Positions 39,424-49,110 of a stretch of 64,000 nucleotides of DNA are shown here, in pieces (the first letter of the stretch is position 1; the number at the start of each line of letters is the position of its first letter). Source of the stretch: Chloroflexota bacterium (lineage in GTDB: Bacteria; Chloroflexota; UBA6077; FW602-bin22); NCBI GenBank assembly GCA_004297775.1, contig SCUE01000017.1, forward strand, positions 51,887 through 115,886, given 5' to 3'. The notes under the pieces are model-generated. The model saw only the letters and a list, made by a program, of their open reading frames with translations, was not told where the DNA came from and made no database searches. The position numbers were made by a program, and so were the translations under genes.

Positions 39424-40284
39424 GTGCAACTCGGAGCCGTCTTATCACAGGGCGAAGTCGCGACCGATGTCGGGGCGCTTCGCGCGTACGTCCAGGCGGT
39501 GCGGGATCTCGGGTACGACTTCCTTGTTGTAGCCGACCACGTCGTCGGCAGCGATCCGAAGGCGCATCCGGAACTCGAACGAGTCTACCCGATCGAGGCG
39601 TACTTGCACGAGGCGATGACGCTGCTCGGCTTCATCGCCGGAGTCGCGCCCCGCCTCGGCCTCCTGACAAGCGTGATCATCCTGCCGCAGCGGCAGACAG
39701 TGCTGGCCGCGAAGCAGGCCACCGAAATCGACATCCTCACGGGTGGGCGGTTCCGCTTCGGCATCGGCATCGGCTGGAACCCGGTCGAGTTTGAGGCGCT
39801 GGGGATGGAGTTCCGCACGCGTGCGCGCCGGTTCGAGGAACAGATCGCACTGATGCGACGGCTCTGGACCGAGCAACTGGTCACCTTCGCGGGACGGTTC
39901 GACCGGACGAGCGCGGCTGGCTTCAATCCGCTGCCGGTGCAGCGCCCCATCCCGGTCTGGCTGGGCGCTCACTCCGACGTGGCGGTCGAACGAGCGACCC
40001 GGATCGCCGATGGCTACTTGCCATTGCGACCACTGGAAGGCGGCTGGAACGCGACGATGGAGCGCATCGACGGTTGGCTGGCCGAGGCCGGACGTGATCG
40101 GTCCACGTTTGGCATCGAGGGTCGCGTCGAGGCGGGAAAGGGCACGCCCGACGAATGGGCCGCGACCGCCGAGATGTGGCGCGGGTTCGGGGCGTCACAT
40201 CTCTCGGTCAGCACCGGCGGCGCCGGCGGTCCGGACGAGCAGATCGCGCGCCTGCGCGAGGTTCAGGCACTGGCGCGCGGCTAG
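39424..40284 (+). CDS. LLM-class F420-dependent oxidoreductase
   Basis: 'ILPQRQTVLAAKQATEIDILTGGRFRFGIGIGWNPVEFEALG'. Confidence 0.92.
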   Translation: MQLGAVLSQGEVATDVGALRAYVQAVRDLGYDFLVVADHVVGSDPKAHPELERVYPIEAYLHEAMTLLGFIAGVAPRLGLLTSVIILPQRQTVLAAKQATEIDILTGGRFRFGIGIGWNPVEFEALGMEFRTRARRFEEQIALMRRLWTEQLVTFAGRFDRTSAAGFNPLPVQRPIPVWLGAHSDVAVERATRIADGYLPLRPLEGGWNATMERIDGWLAEAGRDRSTFGIEGRVEAGKGTPDEWAATAEMWRGFGASHLSVSTGGAGGPDEQIARLREVQALARG

Positions 40285-40401
40285 ACACGACGCGGCATCG
40301 TGCGGCTCCTCGGACGGCCGTGCTCAGCGGCTGCAAGTGGCGCGCACCTGGTGTAATGTCGCGGCGATTCCGAATCCCGGCCAAGCGACTTCGGAGATGG
40401 A

Positions 40402-41313
40402 GTGAACATGGATCAGCCGCGACCGCGAAACTTTCGTCGGCTCGAACCGGGGCAGCGGAGTGAACTGCGCATCGGGGATATCGGCGGTGCCGAGCACGTC
40501 GTCGTGTGGGAATCGTCGGAGAAGCTGTTCGAGGCGCCGAACTGGACGCCGGACGGCCGGTGGCTCGTGTTCAACCAGGAAGGCGATCTCTACCGCGTCG
40601 CGCCGGAACGCGGGAGTCGTCCGGAGAAGATCGCGATCGAGGGGGACTTCCCGGCGAACAACGATCACGTGCTATCGCCGGACGGTTCGACTCTCTACAT
40701 CTCGGTGAGCGACGGCCACATCTATGCCGTGCCATTCGCCGGCGGCGCGCCGCGGCGGGTGTCGAACGTGCATCAAGAGCGTTTCACATACTACCTGCAC
40801 GGCGTGTCGCCCGACAACGCGACGCTCGCGTACGTGGCGGTGCAGCGCGACCAGAACGATCGGGTCCTGCCGATCAACACCTACACGATCCCATCGCGGG
40901 GCGGACCGGACACGCGTCTGACTGACTGGCGGTGGAACGACGACGGACCGGAGTACTCGCCGGACGGGGCGTGGATCTACTTCAACTCCGTGTACGGCTC
41001 GGATACGCCCGGCCATTCCCAGGTATGTCGAATGCGGCCAGATGGCTCGGAAGTGACCCGCATCACGAACGACGAGCGCGTCAACTGGTTCCCTCATCCG
41101 TCGCCGAACGGGGAGCACATCCTGTACCTCAGCTTCCCGCCGGGCACGGAAGGGCATCCCGCTAACAAAGAGATCGCCCTCCGCCTGATGCATCCGGACG
41201 GCCGCGAGCAGCGCGATCTCGCCTGGTTCAACGGCGGCCAGGGCACGACCAATGTGAACGGCTGGGCTCCGGACAGCCAGCGGTTCGCCTACGTGGCGTA
41301 TCCGGTCGGGTGA
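40402..41313 (+). CDS. TolB/PD40-like beta-propeller protein
   Basis: Repeated 'W.PDGRWLVF', 'LSPDGSTLYIS', 'YSPDGAWIYFNS', 'PSPNGEHILYLSF'. Confidence 0.88.
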   Translation: MNMDQPRPRNFRRLEPGQRSELRIGDIGGAEHVVVWESSEKLFEAPNWTPDGRWLVFNQEGDLYRVAPERGSRPEKIAIEGDFPANNDHVLSPDGSTLYISVSDGHIYAVPFAGGAPRRVSNVHQERFTYYLHGVSPDNATLAYVAVQRDQNDRVLPINTYTIPSRGGPDTRLTDWRWNDDGPEYSPDGAWIYFNSVYGSDTPGHSQVCRMRPDGSEVTRITNDERVNWFPHPSPNGEHILYLSFPPGTEGHPANKEIALRLMHPDGREQRDLAWFNGGQGTTNVNGWAPDSQRFAYVAYPVG

Positions 41314-41358
41314 CGATGGCCGATGCGGCGCCCGCGTGGTCGCTGGCCCGGCGAGCGC

Positions 41359-42243
41359 TTACCCTTCACGTAGCCCGGTCATGGTAATGCCGCGCACGAA
41401 GGCGCGCTGGCACGCGAAGAACACGGCGATCACCGGGAGAAGTGTCGTGACCGAGGCCGCCATCAGCTCGTGGATCGGCAACTGCAGCGCCGCGACGACG
41501 AAGAGCCGCAGTGCGGTCGCGACGACCATCTTGCTCTGCGAGTTGAGGTAGATGAGCGGTCCGAAGAAGTCGTTCCAATGGGCGACGAACGAGAGCGCGA
41601 ACACCGTGATGAGGATGGGCCGGCAGAGCGGCAGAAGGATCCGCCAGTAGATGTCGAAGTGGTTGGCGCCGTCGACCAGCGCCGCCTCATCGAGTTCGCG
41701 CGGGATCGTCATAAAGAACTGACGCAGAAGGAAGATGTAGAAGGCCGTCCCGAAGTACTGCGGCACGACGAGTGGCAGGAGCGAGTCGAGCCAGCCGAGC
41801 TCCTTGAACAGCAGGTACTGCGGGATGAGCAGAACCTGCGCGGGTAGCATCATCGTGCTGAGCACGAGAGTGAAGAGGAACTTATTGCCCTTGAATGGGA
41901 TGCGCGCGAAGCCGTAGGCGACCAGCGTGCATGAGAGGATCTGGCCGAAGACGGTCAGGCCGACGTAGACGAGCGTGTTCCGGAAGAACAGCGGGAAGTA
42001 GCGCGTCTCCTTGAAGAGCGCATTGGGGTAGTTCTCCCACGCGAACACGGTCGGGATCAAGGTTGGCGGGATCTGTTCGATGTCCCACGGCGCCTTGAGT
42101 GAGGTCGAGAGCATCCAGAAGAACGGAATGGCGTAGAGGATGGCGAGCAGCGTGACCAGCAAGTAGGCGATCGCCCGCTCGACGCGCCGCGCATTTCCGC
42201 GCCGCTGCCAGAAGCTAGGGCCGGTCGTCGTGCGCGTAGCCAC
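41359..42243 (-). CDS. ABC sugar transporter permease (MalG-like)
   Basis: 'ELDEAALVDGANHFDIYWRILLPLCRPILITV' EAA loop. Confidence 0.9.
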   Translation of the reverse strand: MATRTTTGPSFWQRRGNARRVERAIAYLLVTLLAILYAIPFFWMLSTSLKAPWDIEQIPPTLIPTVFAWENYPNALFKETRYFPLFFRNTLVYVGLTVFGQILSCTLVAYGFARIPFKGNKFLFTLVLSTMMLPAQVLLIPQYLLFKELGWLDSLLPLVVPQYFGTAFYIFLLRQFFMTIPRELDEAALVDGANHFDIYWRILLPLCRPILITVFALSFVAHWNDFFGPLIYLNSQSKMVVATALRLFVVAALQLPIHELMAASVTTLLPVIAVFFACQRAFVRGITMTGLREG

Positions 42244-42244
42244 G

Positions 42245-43195
42245 TTAGGTCGCGCCCCGGTTCTGAGTTTGCTCGCCCTCGTAGTAGACCCAGAACTTGG
42301 CCATCGCCAACTGGATCATCGTGAAGGTCAGGATGACCAGGAACAGGAACCAGGCCAGCGCCGACGCGTAGCCCATCTTGCCCTGCTCGAAGGCACTGCG
42401 GTAGAGGTGAAGATTGTAGACCAGGGTAGCGTTGGCCGGACCGCCGGCGGTGATGATGTAGGCGGCGGTGAAGACCTGGAATGAGCTGATGATGCCGAGA
42501 ATGATGTTGAAGAAGACCGCCGGCGTGATCATCGGCACGGTGATGTTGCGGAAGCGGCTCCAGATACCGGCCCCGTCGATCATGGCCGCCTCGTGCAGGT
42601 GTACCGGCACGCCCTGGAGCGCGGCCAGGTAGATCAGCATCGGCGTGCCGACATTCCAGAGGCTGTAGATGATGATCGCCGGCAACGACCACTCGAAGCT
42701 GTAGAGCCAGTTCGGCCCCTCGATCCCCACCCAACCGAGCATCGAGTTCAACAATCCGCTCTTCGAAAGAATGCTCGCCCAAAGGTAGGCTGTGGCGACG
42801 CCGGCGGTCACGGCCGGCAGGTAGAAGACCGTCCGGTAGACCGAGATGCCGCGGAGCGGCTGGTTCAGCAGCATGGCCAGCGCCAGGGCGATGATCTGGA
42901 CGCCTGGCACGTGGAAGGCGACGTAGAAGGCCGTGTTCTTGACCGCCATCACGAAGAGGTCATCCTCACCGGTGAGCATGCGCTCGTAGTTGCGGAATCC
43001 GATGATCTTCCACGTGCCGGCGACATCCCAGTTCGTCAGGCTGAGGAACGCCGAAGCGAGGAACGGCCCGGCGGTGAAGACGACGAACCCGGTCAGCCAG
43101 GGGCTGATGAAAGCCCAGCCGATCAGATCGATCCGCCTGATGAAGCGGCGGCGCGGCCGGGGGATCGCCCCGGCCGCGCGAGTGAGGAGTGCCAA
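42245..43195 (-). CDS. ABC sugar transporter permease (MalF-like)
   Basis: 'HLHEAAMIDGAGIWSRFRNITVPMITPAV' EAA loop; TTG 43195 is a possible start, ORF open to 43291. Confidence 0.88.
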   Translation of the reverse strand: MALLTRAAGAIPRPRRRFIRRIDLIGWAFISPWLTGFVVFTAGPFLASAFLSLTNWDVAGTWKIIGFRNYERMLTGEDDLFVMAVKNTAFYVAFHVPGVQIIALALAMLLNQPLRGISVYRTVFYLPAVTAGVATAYLWASILSKSGLLNSMLGWVGIEGPNWLYSFEWSLPAIIIYSLWNVGTPMLIYLAALQGVPVHLHEAAMIDGAGIWSRFRNITVPMITPAVFFNIILGIISSFQVFTAAYIITAGGPANATLVYNLHLYRSAFEQGKMGYASALAWFLFLVILTFTMIQLAMAKFWVYYEGEQTQNRGAT

Positions 43196-43217
43196 CCCGG
43201 CCTTCCTTAGGTCGAGG

Positions 43218-44672
43218 CTAGGCGACGCCCCATCTGGCCAGATCCTTCTCCGGCTCCTTCGGGACATTGAACTTGAACGGCTGCTTGGCATTGCCGAAGT
43301 TCACGGCCTCGTTCGCCTTCTTGTTGGCGGCCGCAAGGGCTTCCTTAAGCGTCTTCTTGCCGAGGTAGACCGCGTCGAGTTCGTCGTTGATCGCCTGGCC
43401 TCCCGCGTTCATACCCGCGTTGTAGAAGTGGAAGCCGTGTGGCCGCCCGTAGACGTGCTTGATGAACGACTCGAGATGCTTGCCCTTGGTGTTGGCGGTC
43501 TGGTAGGCCTTCCAGCCCTTCTTGTTGGCCGGCACGAACAACTTCCGCTCCCCCGCGAACGTCTGGAAGCGCTCGCCGGCAAGGAACTTGACCCACTCGT
43601 ACGACTCATCCTGGTAGCGGGTCTTGGCCGGGACGAAGTTCGGATTCGCCGAGGTGACCGGCACTCCCTTGGTGCTGGCGTCCATGTCTGGCAACGGCGC
43701 CGCATCCCACTCGAACTTGTCCTTAACGACGTCGTCCATCAGTTGGACTTCGTACGCGGCGCGGTGGTACATGGCCGCGGCGCCGGCACGGAATGGGACC
43801 GGTCCGCCCGCGCCCATCAGATCGGTGGTGGCTTCCTTGGTGATCATGATCTTGTCATCCTTCGCCCACTTCAGGAGCATCTCGTGGGCCTTGACCACCG
43901 CTGGATCCTCAAGGGTATACTTCAGGTCAGTCCAACTTGCGTAGTTACCCTTCAGCCCCCAGACGATCGGGGCGAACTCCTGGTAGTTGGTGTAGTTCCA
44001 CTGCAGACCGTAACGGACGATCTTGCCAGCACTGTCCTTCTTGTTGAGCTTGATGGCAGCCTCGACCATGTCGGCGATCGTCCAGTTACCCTTGAGGTCG
44101 TCCCAGGGATCCTTGGCGCCGACCTCCTTGAAGGCAGTCTTGTTGTAGTAGATGGCCCGCGGGTCGTTGTCGAAGGGTGTGTTGAGGACCTTGCCCTCCC
44201 AAATCTCGAGCCCGCCAAGCGAGTAGTCGCCCTCGAGATTGATGTTGTCACTCTTGAATCGCGGGCCAAGGTCGAGATGGTGGCCGCCTTCCATCCACTT
44301 GACCTGGACGCCGTTGTTGCAGATCGAGGCGTCGCCCCAGGTGCCAGCGACGAGCGCGGCCTCCATCTTCTGAACGAACTCGGTCGTGACCATCTCGGTC
44401 TCGACCGTCACGTGCGGGAACTGCTCCCTGAATTGGGCGCCGGCGTCCTTCAGGCCCACCTCGAGTGGCACCCACCAGGTCGTGAAGCGCAACGTAATCG
44501 GTGCCTTTGCCTTGGCCGGAACGGCGGCCGGCACCGGAGCGGCCGGCTTCGGCGCGGGCGCGGGCGTGGCGGTCGGAGCGGCCGGAGCGGCGCACGCGGC
44601 CAGCAGCGCGGTGGCGCCGAGCGAGCCGAGGGCCAAACCGACGAAACGACGGCGCGTAAGCGGCATGCTCAT
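43218..44672 (-). CDS. ABC transporter extracellular solute-binding lipoprotein
   Basis: 'MSMPLTRRRFVGLALGSLGATALLAACAAP' lipobox, SBP_bac_1-like body. Confidence 0.9.
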   Translation of the reverse strand: MSMPLTRRRFVGLALGSLGATALLAACAAPAAPTATPAPAPKPAAPVPAAVPAKAKAPITLRFTTWWVPLEVGLKDAGAQFREQFPHVTVETEMVTTEFVQKMEAALVAGTWGDASICNNGVQVKWMEGGHHLDLGPRFKSDNINLEGDYSLGGLEIWEGKVLNTPFDNDPRAIYYNKTAFKEVGAKDPWDDLKGNWTIADMVEAAIKLNKKDSAGKIVRYGLQWNYTNYQEFAPIVWGLKGNYASWTDLKYTLEDPAVVKAHEMLLKWAKDDKIMITKEATTDLMGAGGPVPFRAGAAAMYHRAAYEVQLMDDVVKDKFEWDAAPLPDMDASTKGVPVTSANPNFVPAKTRYQDESYEWVKFLAGERFQTFAGERKLFVPANKKGWKAYQTANTKGKHLESFIKHVYGRPHGFHFYNAGMNAGGQAINDELDAVYLGKKTLKEALAAANKKANEAVNFGNAKQPFKFNVPKEPEKDLARWGVA

Positions 44673-44790
44673 TCTTCGTCCTTCTCTACTGTCGCGATGA
44701 TGGGCATCGTACCGGGCGTCCGGCCGGGTGTCAAACGGCTCACAAGCTGACAAGCTGACCTGGGAGATCGTCGTGTCAGGCGAGTCACGA

Positions 44791-44859
44791 ACGACCAATG
44801 TGAACCGTTGGGAGCCGGATAGCCGCCGGTTCGCCTGCGTGGCGTATCCCATCGGGTGA
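44791..44859 (+). pseudogene. 3'-tail relic of the TolB-like gene
   Basis: TTNVNRWEPDSRRFACVAYPIG* versus TTNVNGWAPDSQRFAYVAYPVG* at 41245-41313. Confidence 0.8.
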
Positions 44860-44887
44860 CCGACGCGCGGCCGGCGGCGGCCGATGG

Positions 44888-47284
44888 CTACTTGAGTCGC
44901 GCCGCGCGCTTGCCGGCGCGGGCGCTGGTGGTCGCCGTAGTAGCCTCGCCATCGCGTGGCGGCGGACCAGCCAGCAACTCCCGCTGAAGAGCCAGTGCGC
45001 GCTCCAGGCCGCGCTCGATCGTGGGCTTTCGATACTCCATGCCGTTCTCCGTGAAGATCTCCAGCGCCGCCCGGTGGTGCCCGATCGCCTCGGTCAGGTT
45101 CGCGGCCCGACTGGCCGCGTCTCCCGTGAGTTGCGTCAGCGCGTTCGCCAGGTTGTTCAGCGTCATCGCGTGCTCGGCCGGGTAGCGGTCCCGCGTCCAG
45201 ATCTCCAGCGCCGCCCGGTAGTGCCCGATCGCCTCGGCTAGATTCGCCGCCCGACTGGCCGCGTCTCCCGTGAGTTCCGTCAGCGCGTTCGCCAGGTTGT
45301 TCCGCGTCGTCGCGTGCTCGGCCGGGTAGCGGTCCCGCGTCCGGATCTCCAGCGCCGCCCGGTACAGCCCGATCGCCTCAGTGAGATTCGCCGCCCGACT
45401 CGCCGCGTCCCCAGGAAGGACCGTCAGCGCAGCCGCCAGGTTGTTCAGCGTCATCGCGTGCTCGGTCGGATAGCGGTCTCGCGTCTGGATCTCCAGCGCC
45501 GCCCGGTAGTGGCCGATCGCTTCGGTTAGGTTCGCCGCCCGAGTCGCCCCGTCCCCCGGGAGGTCCGTGAGCGCGGCCGCCAGGTTGTTCCGCGTCGTCG
45601 CGTGCTCGGCCGGGTAGCGGTCCCGCGTCCGGATCTCCAGCGCCGCCCGGTAGTGCCCGATCGCCTCGGTCAGGTTCGCGGCCCGACTGGCCGCGTCTCC
45701 CGTGAGTTCCGTCAGCGCGTTCGCCAGGTTATTCCGCGTCATCGCGTGCTCGGCCGGGTAGCGGTCTCGGGTCCAGATCTCCAGCGCCGCCCGGTAGTGC
45801 CCGATCGCCTCAGTGAGATTCGCCGCCCGACTGGCCGCGTCTCCCGTGAGTTTCGTCAGCGCATTCGCCAGGTTGTTCCGCGTCGTCGCGTGCTCGGCCG
45901 GGTAGCGGTCCCGCGTCCAGATCTCCAGCGCCGCCCGGTACTGCCCGATCGCCTCGGCTAGATTCGCCGCCCGACTGGCCGCGTCTCCCGTGAGTTCCGT
46001 CAGCGCGGCCGCCAGGTTGTTCCGCGTCGTCGCGTGCTCGGCCGGGTAGCGGTCCCGCGAAAACACCTCGAGAAGGCGCCGGAGAATCGAGATCGACTCG
46101 TCGAGATGGGCGGTTCGCGACTGGGTGTCGCCGGTCACGTCACGGAGCAGCGCCGCAAGATTCCCAAGTGTCCGGCTGAGGCTCTCCGTACTCGATCCCG
46201 CGACGGTTGTGGCGCCGCGAAGGGCCGCGATCGCGCTGCTCTGCCGACCGAACCGGGCCGACAAGTCACCGGGCGCGTAGAAGAGACTGGTGGCGAGACG
46301 ATTCACGGCGTCGACGCGCCGATCGACCTGGATCGGCGAATCATCCGAGTCGACCAGGCGGCGCAGGAGTCGCTCGGCAACAAATGCTTCGCCTCGGCGC
46401 AACGCCGATTCGGCTTCGTCGACCTGGTGCTCGACATCCCATTCATTCAAGCCGCGCAGCCCGAGCGTCACATCGCGGTAGCGCAACACCAGCGCATCGG
46501 ACTGTCCGGCGTCCTGGCGCACGTAGAACGGCTCCTCGCGAACCAGCAACGGAGGCACCAGCGGCAGTTCGATTGAGGGGATGTCGAGATCGCCAAGCGC
46601 CTCCTTGAGAGCGGCGCGGCGTTCCTGCACGGTCCGCGGAACGTCGACCGGCACGAGCGACACGACCACGCGCGCCTGGACCCGAACCCCGAAGATCGAT
46701 TCGCCGAGAATCTGGCGGAGCACGAGTCTCGTGCCGGTGAGGTTCTGGCGGTTGAGCGAGGTCACCATGACGACGATATCCGGTAAGACGCGCGTGCAAA
46801 CGCCGCCGATGTCCGTCAGGCCCGTCCGGGAGTCGATCAGAACGTAATCGAAGCGACGTGCCCACTGGTTACGCAATTCGCGTAGAAACCCGAGAACAGT
46901 ATTGCCACGATCCCTCTGCTTGTGAAATTGGAACAGATGAGCATCGTGAAAGCGCGTGGCGTCGTCAGCGAATGATCCCGCAACCACGTTGCCGGCCGGC
47001 ATGAACGAGAGCCGATCATCGAATCCGGTCACCGTGCACCAGTATCGGCGCGCGTCCTGTGCCTGCTTCGCATCCCAGCAATCGAGCAAGTAGCCGACGA
47101 CGCCCCGCGGCAGCGGGCCGTCGGCCGGCGCAAACTCCGGCAGGTAAGAGATGCCCGGCGCCTCAAGATCGAAATCAACCAACAGCACGCGCTGACCGGC
47201 ATCGGCCAGGAGCGCGGCAACATTCGTCGCCAGCATCGAGCGCCCGACACCGCCCTTGAACGAATAGAAGGTGGTGGTCAGCAC
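44888..47284 (-). CDS. KGGVGR-motif variant ParA/MinD-like ATPase with C-terminal TPR array
   Basis: 'FYSFKGGVGRSMLATNVAALLADAGQRVLLVDFDLEAPG' plus about seven near-identical 48-aa TPR-like repeats. Confidence 0.88.
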   Translation of the reverse strand: MLTTTFYSFKGGVGRSMLATNVAALLADAGQRVLLVDFDLEAPGISYLPEFAPADGPLPRGVVGYLLDCWDAKQAQDARRYWCTVTGFDDRLSFMPAGNVVAGSFADDATRFHDAHLFQFHKQRDRGNTVLGFLRELRNQWARRFDYVLIDSRTGLTDIGGVCTRVLPDIVVMVTSLNRQNLTGTRLVLRQILGESIFGVRVQARVVVSLVPVDVPRTVQERRAALKEALGDLDIPSIELPLVPPLLVREEPFYVRQDAGQSDALVLRYRDVTLGLRGLNEWDVEHQVDEAESALRRGEAFVAERLLRRLVDSDDSPIQVDRRVDAVNRLATSLFYAPGDLSARFGRQSSAIAALRGATTVAGSSTESLSRTLGNLAALLRDVTGDTQSRTAHLDESISILRRLLEVFSRDRYPAEHATTRNNLAAALTELTGDAASRAANLAEAIGQYRAALEIWTRDRYPAEHATTRNNLANALTKLTGDAASRAANLTEAIGHYRAALEIWTRDRYPAEHAMTRNNLANALTELTGDAASRAANLTEAIGHYRAALEIRTRDRYPAEHATTRNNLAAALTDLPGDGATRAANLTEAIGHYRAALEIQTRDRYPTEHAMTLNNLAAALTVLPGDAASRAANLTEAIGLYRAALEIRTRDRYPAEHATTRNNLANALTELTGDAASRAANLAEAIGHYRAALEIWTRDRYPAEHAMTLNNLANALTQLTGDAASRAANLTEAIGHHRAALEIFTENGMEYRKPTIERGLERALALQRELLAGPPPRDGEATTATTSARAGKRAARLK
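45070..46060 (-). repeat. 144-bp tandem repeat array encoding TPR units
   Basis: 'GGTAGCGGTC'-containing unit recurs at 45181, 45325 and onward at 144-bp spacing. Confidence 0.92.
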
Positions 47285-47291
47285 GCGGGGT

Positions 47292-48185
47292 TCACGCCGC
47301 TTTCATCAATGGTTCAGTCACTTGGTACGCCTTTGCCCGCGGAGAGGAGTCGGCGATCCGCTGCGCTGGTGCGTGATCGGGACTGCGTCGCTTCGCGGAC
47401 TTCGGCCGACTCCGTATCTGGTTGCCAGTCAAGATGTCCCAGACCTTCGGAGCGCTCTCGGGAACGCCATTTGCCTCCATCGATCTTATCGCCACGTCGA
47501 TAAGTCCGTGCTTCTCCAACACGTCACGCATGCATAAGGCCAGATCGGCTCGGTCGGCGATACGCCGTATCAGCGTCATCAGCGCTAGGCGACGGGCTGC
47601 CTCGTGACCTGCGAACGTTTCGAGGACTTCGTGCAGACGTTTGATCGCCTCCACGAGTGAGAGACGACACATTCCGCCAAAGGCCGCAAGTGCAAAGCGC
47701 GAATCCCTCAGTTCCCGCCGGAACATACCCAGGACCTCCTCGACGGACAGCCCTGGGGCAGGGCTGATCGCGAGCGCGATGAGCGCCTTGCGCCGACGAT
47801 CTTGCATCGTCACCGAGTCGACGCCGAAAAGTTCGCATTGGAGGAGTGCGTACAGAAGACGTGACGTCTCTGGTTCGGCCGGAACGGCTTCGAAAACCTT
47901 CAGGACCGATCCAAGTCGCGCTAGGTCGTCCTGCGCGGCCATCCCTGCTATCGCGGATATCGCGAATGTCCGCAGGAGCACTCCGGCCGCGTGGCCGAGC
48001 CTCTCCGACAAATGCCGATCATTCGCCTGCACGACCATCGCGATCAGGTGATTGAGTCGATCCGCGTCCCGAGGCACGCGCGCATCGCCCAGCGGTACAT
48101 TGTCAACCAGGGCTCGAAGCCAGATGACCTGATCGGGAGCGGCCGCGAAGCTCTCAAGGATTGATCGGTGCGCGGTTTCAGTCAT
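47292..48185 (-). CDS. hypothetical helical protein, operon with KGGVGR ATPase
   Basis: 297 aa, predicted mostly helical from composition; 7-bp gap to ATPase gene. Confidence 0.6.
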   Translation of the reverse strand: MTETAHRSILESFAAAPDQVIWLRALVDNVPLGDARVPRDADRLNHLIAMVVQANDRHLSERLGHAAGVLLRTFAISAIAGMAAQDDLARLGSVLKVFEAVPAEPETSRLLYALLQCELFGVDSVTMQDRRRKALIALAISPAPGLSVEEVLGMFRRELRDSRFALAAFGGMCRLSLVEAIKRLHEVLETFAGHEAARRLALMTLIRRIADRADLALCMRDVLEKHGLIDVAIRSMEANGVPESAPKVWDILTGNQIRSRPKSAKRRSPDHAPAQRIADSSPRAKAYQVTEPLMKAA

Positions 48186-48197
48186 ACCTCACCTCGA

Positions 48198-49016
48198 TCA
48201 CACGACCTCGATGCGATCGAGAAGCGCGGCCTTGAACGCGCGTACGACACCTTCGCGGACGCCTCGGTCTCCGTTGGCGGTCGTGAGATCGCGGGTGTAA
48301 CCCCAGGGATCGCCCGGATTCGATGGACGGAAATGCGGATGCGTCTGAGCGTCGAGTCCGGTCGGCACGGACGCGCGACCGACCCGGCTCTGCCGGAACG
48401 TCAGGACACACTGGACAGCGTTCTGAGGATCGATCCCGCAGACCTGGAGGGCCACGGAGGTTTCTGTACCGACCGGCCAGCGCGCAACTCGGTCCGACAA
48501 CGGTGTTGCCCACGCGATCGGCAGTTCTCCCCTAACGTCCTTACTGGGATCCAACTCAGAAGTTCCAAGTTTGCTAGGACCGAACAAATCGTCCGCCCAG
48601 AATCGCTGCGCGCCGACGTTCTCAAGGTCGGCGGTTCGCAACTCTTGTTGCACCAGATAATCGCGCACATCGATGATCCCGACGATGCGACATACTGTGT
48701 CGGTATCCTCGTCATCAGGAACATCCGGACCGCGACAGAGTAGTTCTCCGGCCAAACGGTCGCTCAGATCACGCAACCACTCCACGCCGGAGCCCGGAGA
48801 CCTCCACAATTCAGTCTCGTCGACGATCGCGGCGATCAGCGCGTCCAGCGCGGTCTCGCCATCGGACTCACGCTCCAGACGAGCGTCGTCGCGCAGATTG
48901 CGTACGACCGCCTCGCCATCCGCGCCCTCGGCGTCGAGTTGGTGGAGCCATTCTCCGACCAGATCGCCATCTGAACCCGTCGGACGCGTCCCGGCCCTCG
49001 CGACGAGATCTGCCAC
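48198..49016 (-). CDS. hypothetical protein, first gene of KGGVGR ATPase operon
   Basis: 272 aa; 12-bp gap to next gene. Confidence 0.6.
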   Translation of the reverse strand: MADLVARAGTRPTGSDGDLVGEWLHQLDAEGADGEAVVRNLRDDARLERESDGETALDALIAAIVDETELWRSPGSGVEWLRDLSDRLAGELLCRGPDVPDDEDTDTVCRIVGIIDVRDYLVQQELRTADLENVGAQRFWADDLFGPSKLGTSELDPSKDVRGELPIAWATPLSDRVARWPVGTETSVALQVCGIDPQNAVQCVLTFRQSRVGRASVPTGLDAQTHPHFRPSNPGDPWGYTRDLTTANGDRGVREGVVRAFKAALLDRIEVV

Positions 49017-49110
49017 TGCCGCGATAGTACCAGTTTGGCCAAACGCCGCCGCGCCTCCGCCCGTCGGGTCCGCTGGACCGCCGGCCAGAACCCTGCCGCG
49101 CGACGCCGGT

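Noticed and set aside
42990-44750. 586-aa plus-strand ORF opposite the ABC solute-binding protein
   Set aside because: Antisense shadow ORF; the minus strand encodes a clear lipoprotein.
45070-46060. Regularly spaced repeats resembling a CRISPR array
   Set aside because: Units are contiguous 144-bp coding repeats in frame within a TPR protein; no short repeat/unique spacer structure.
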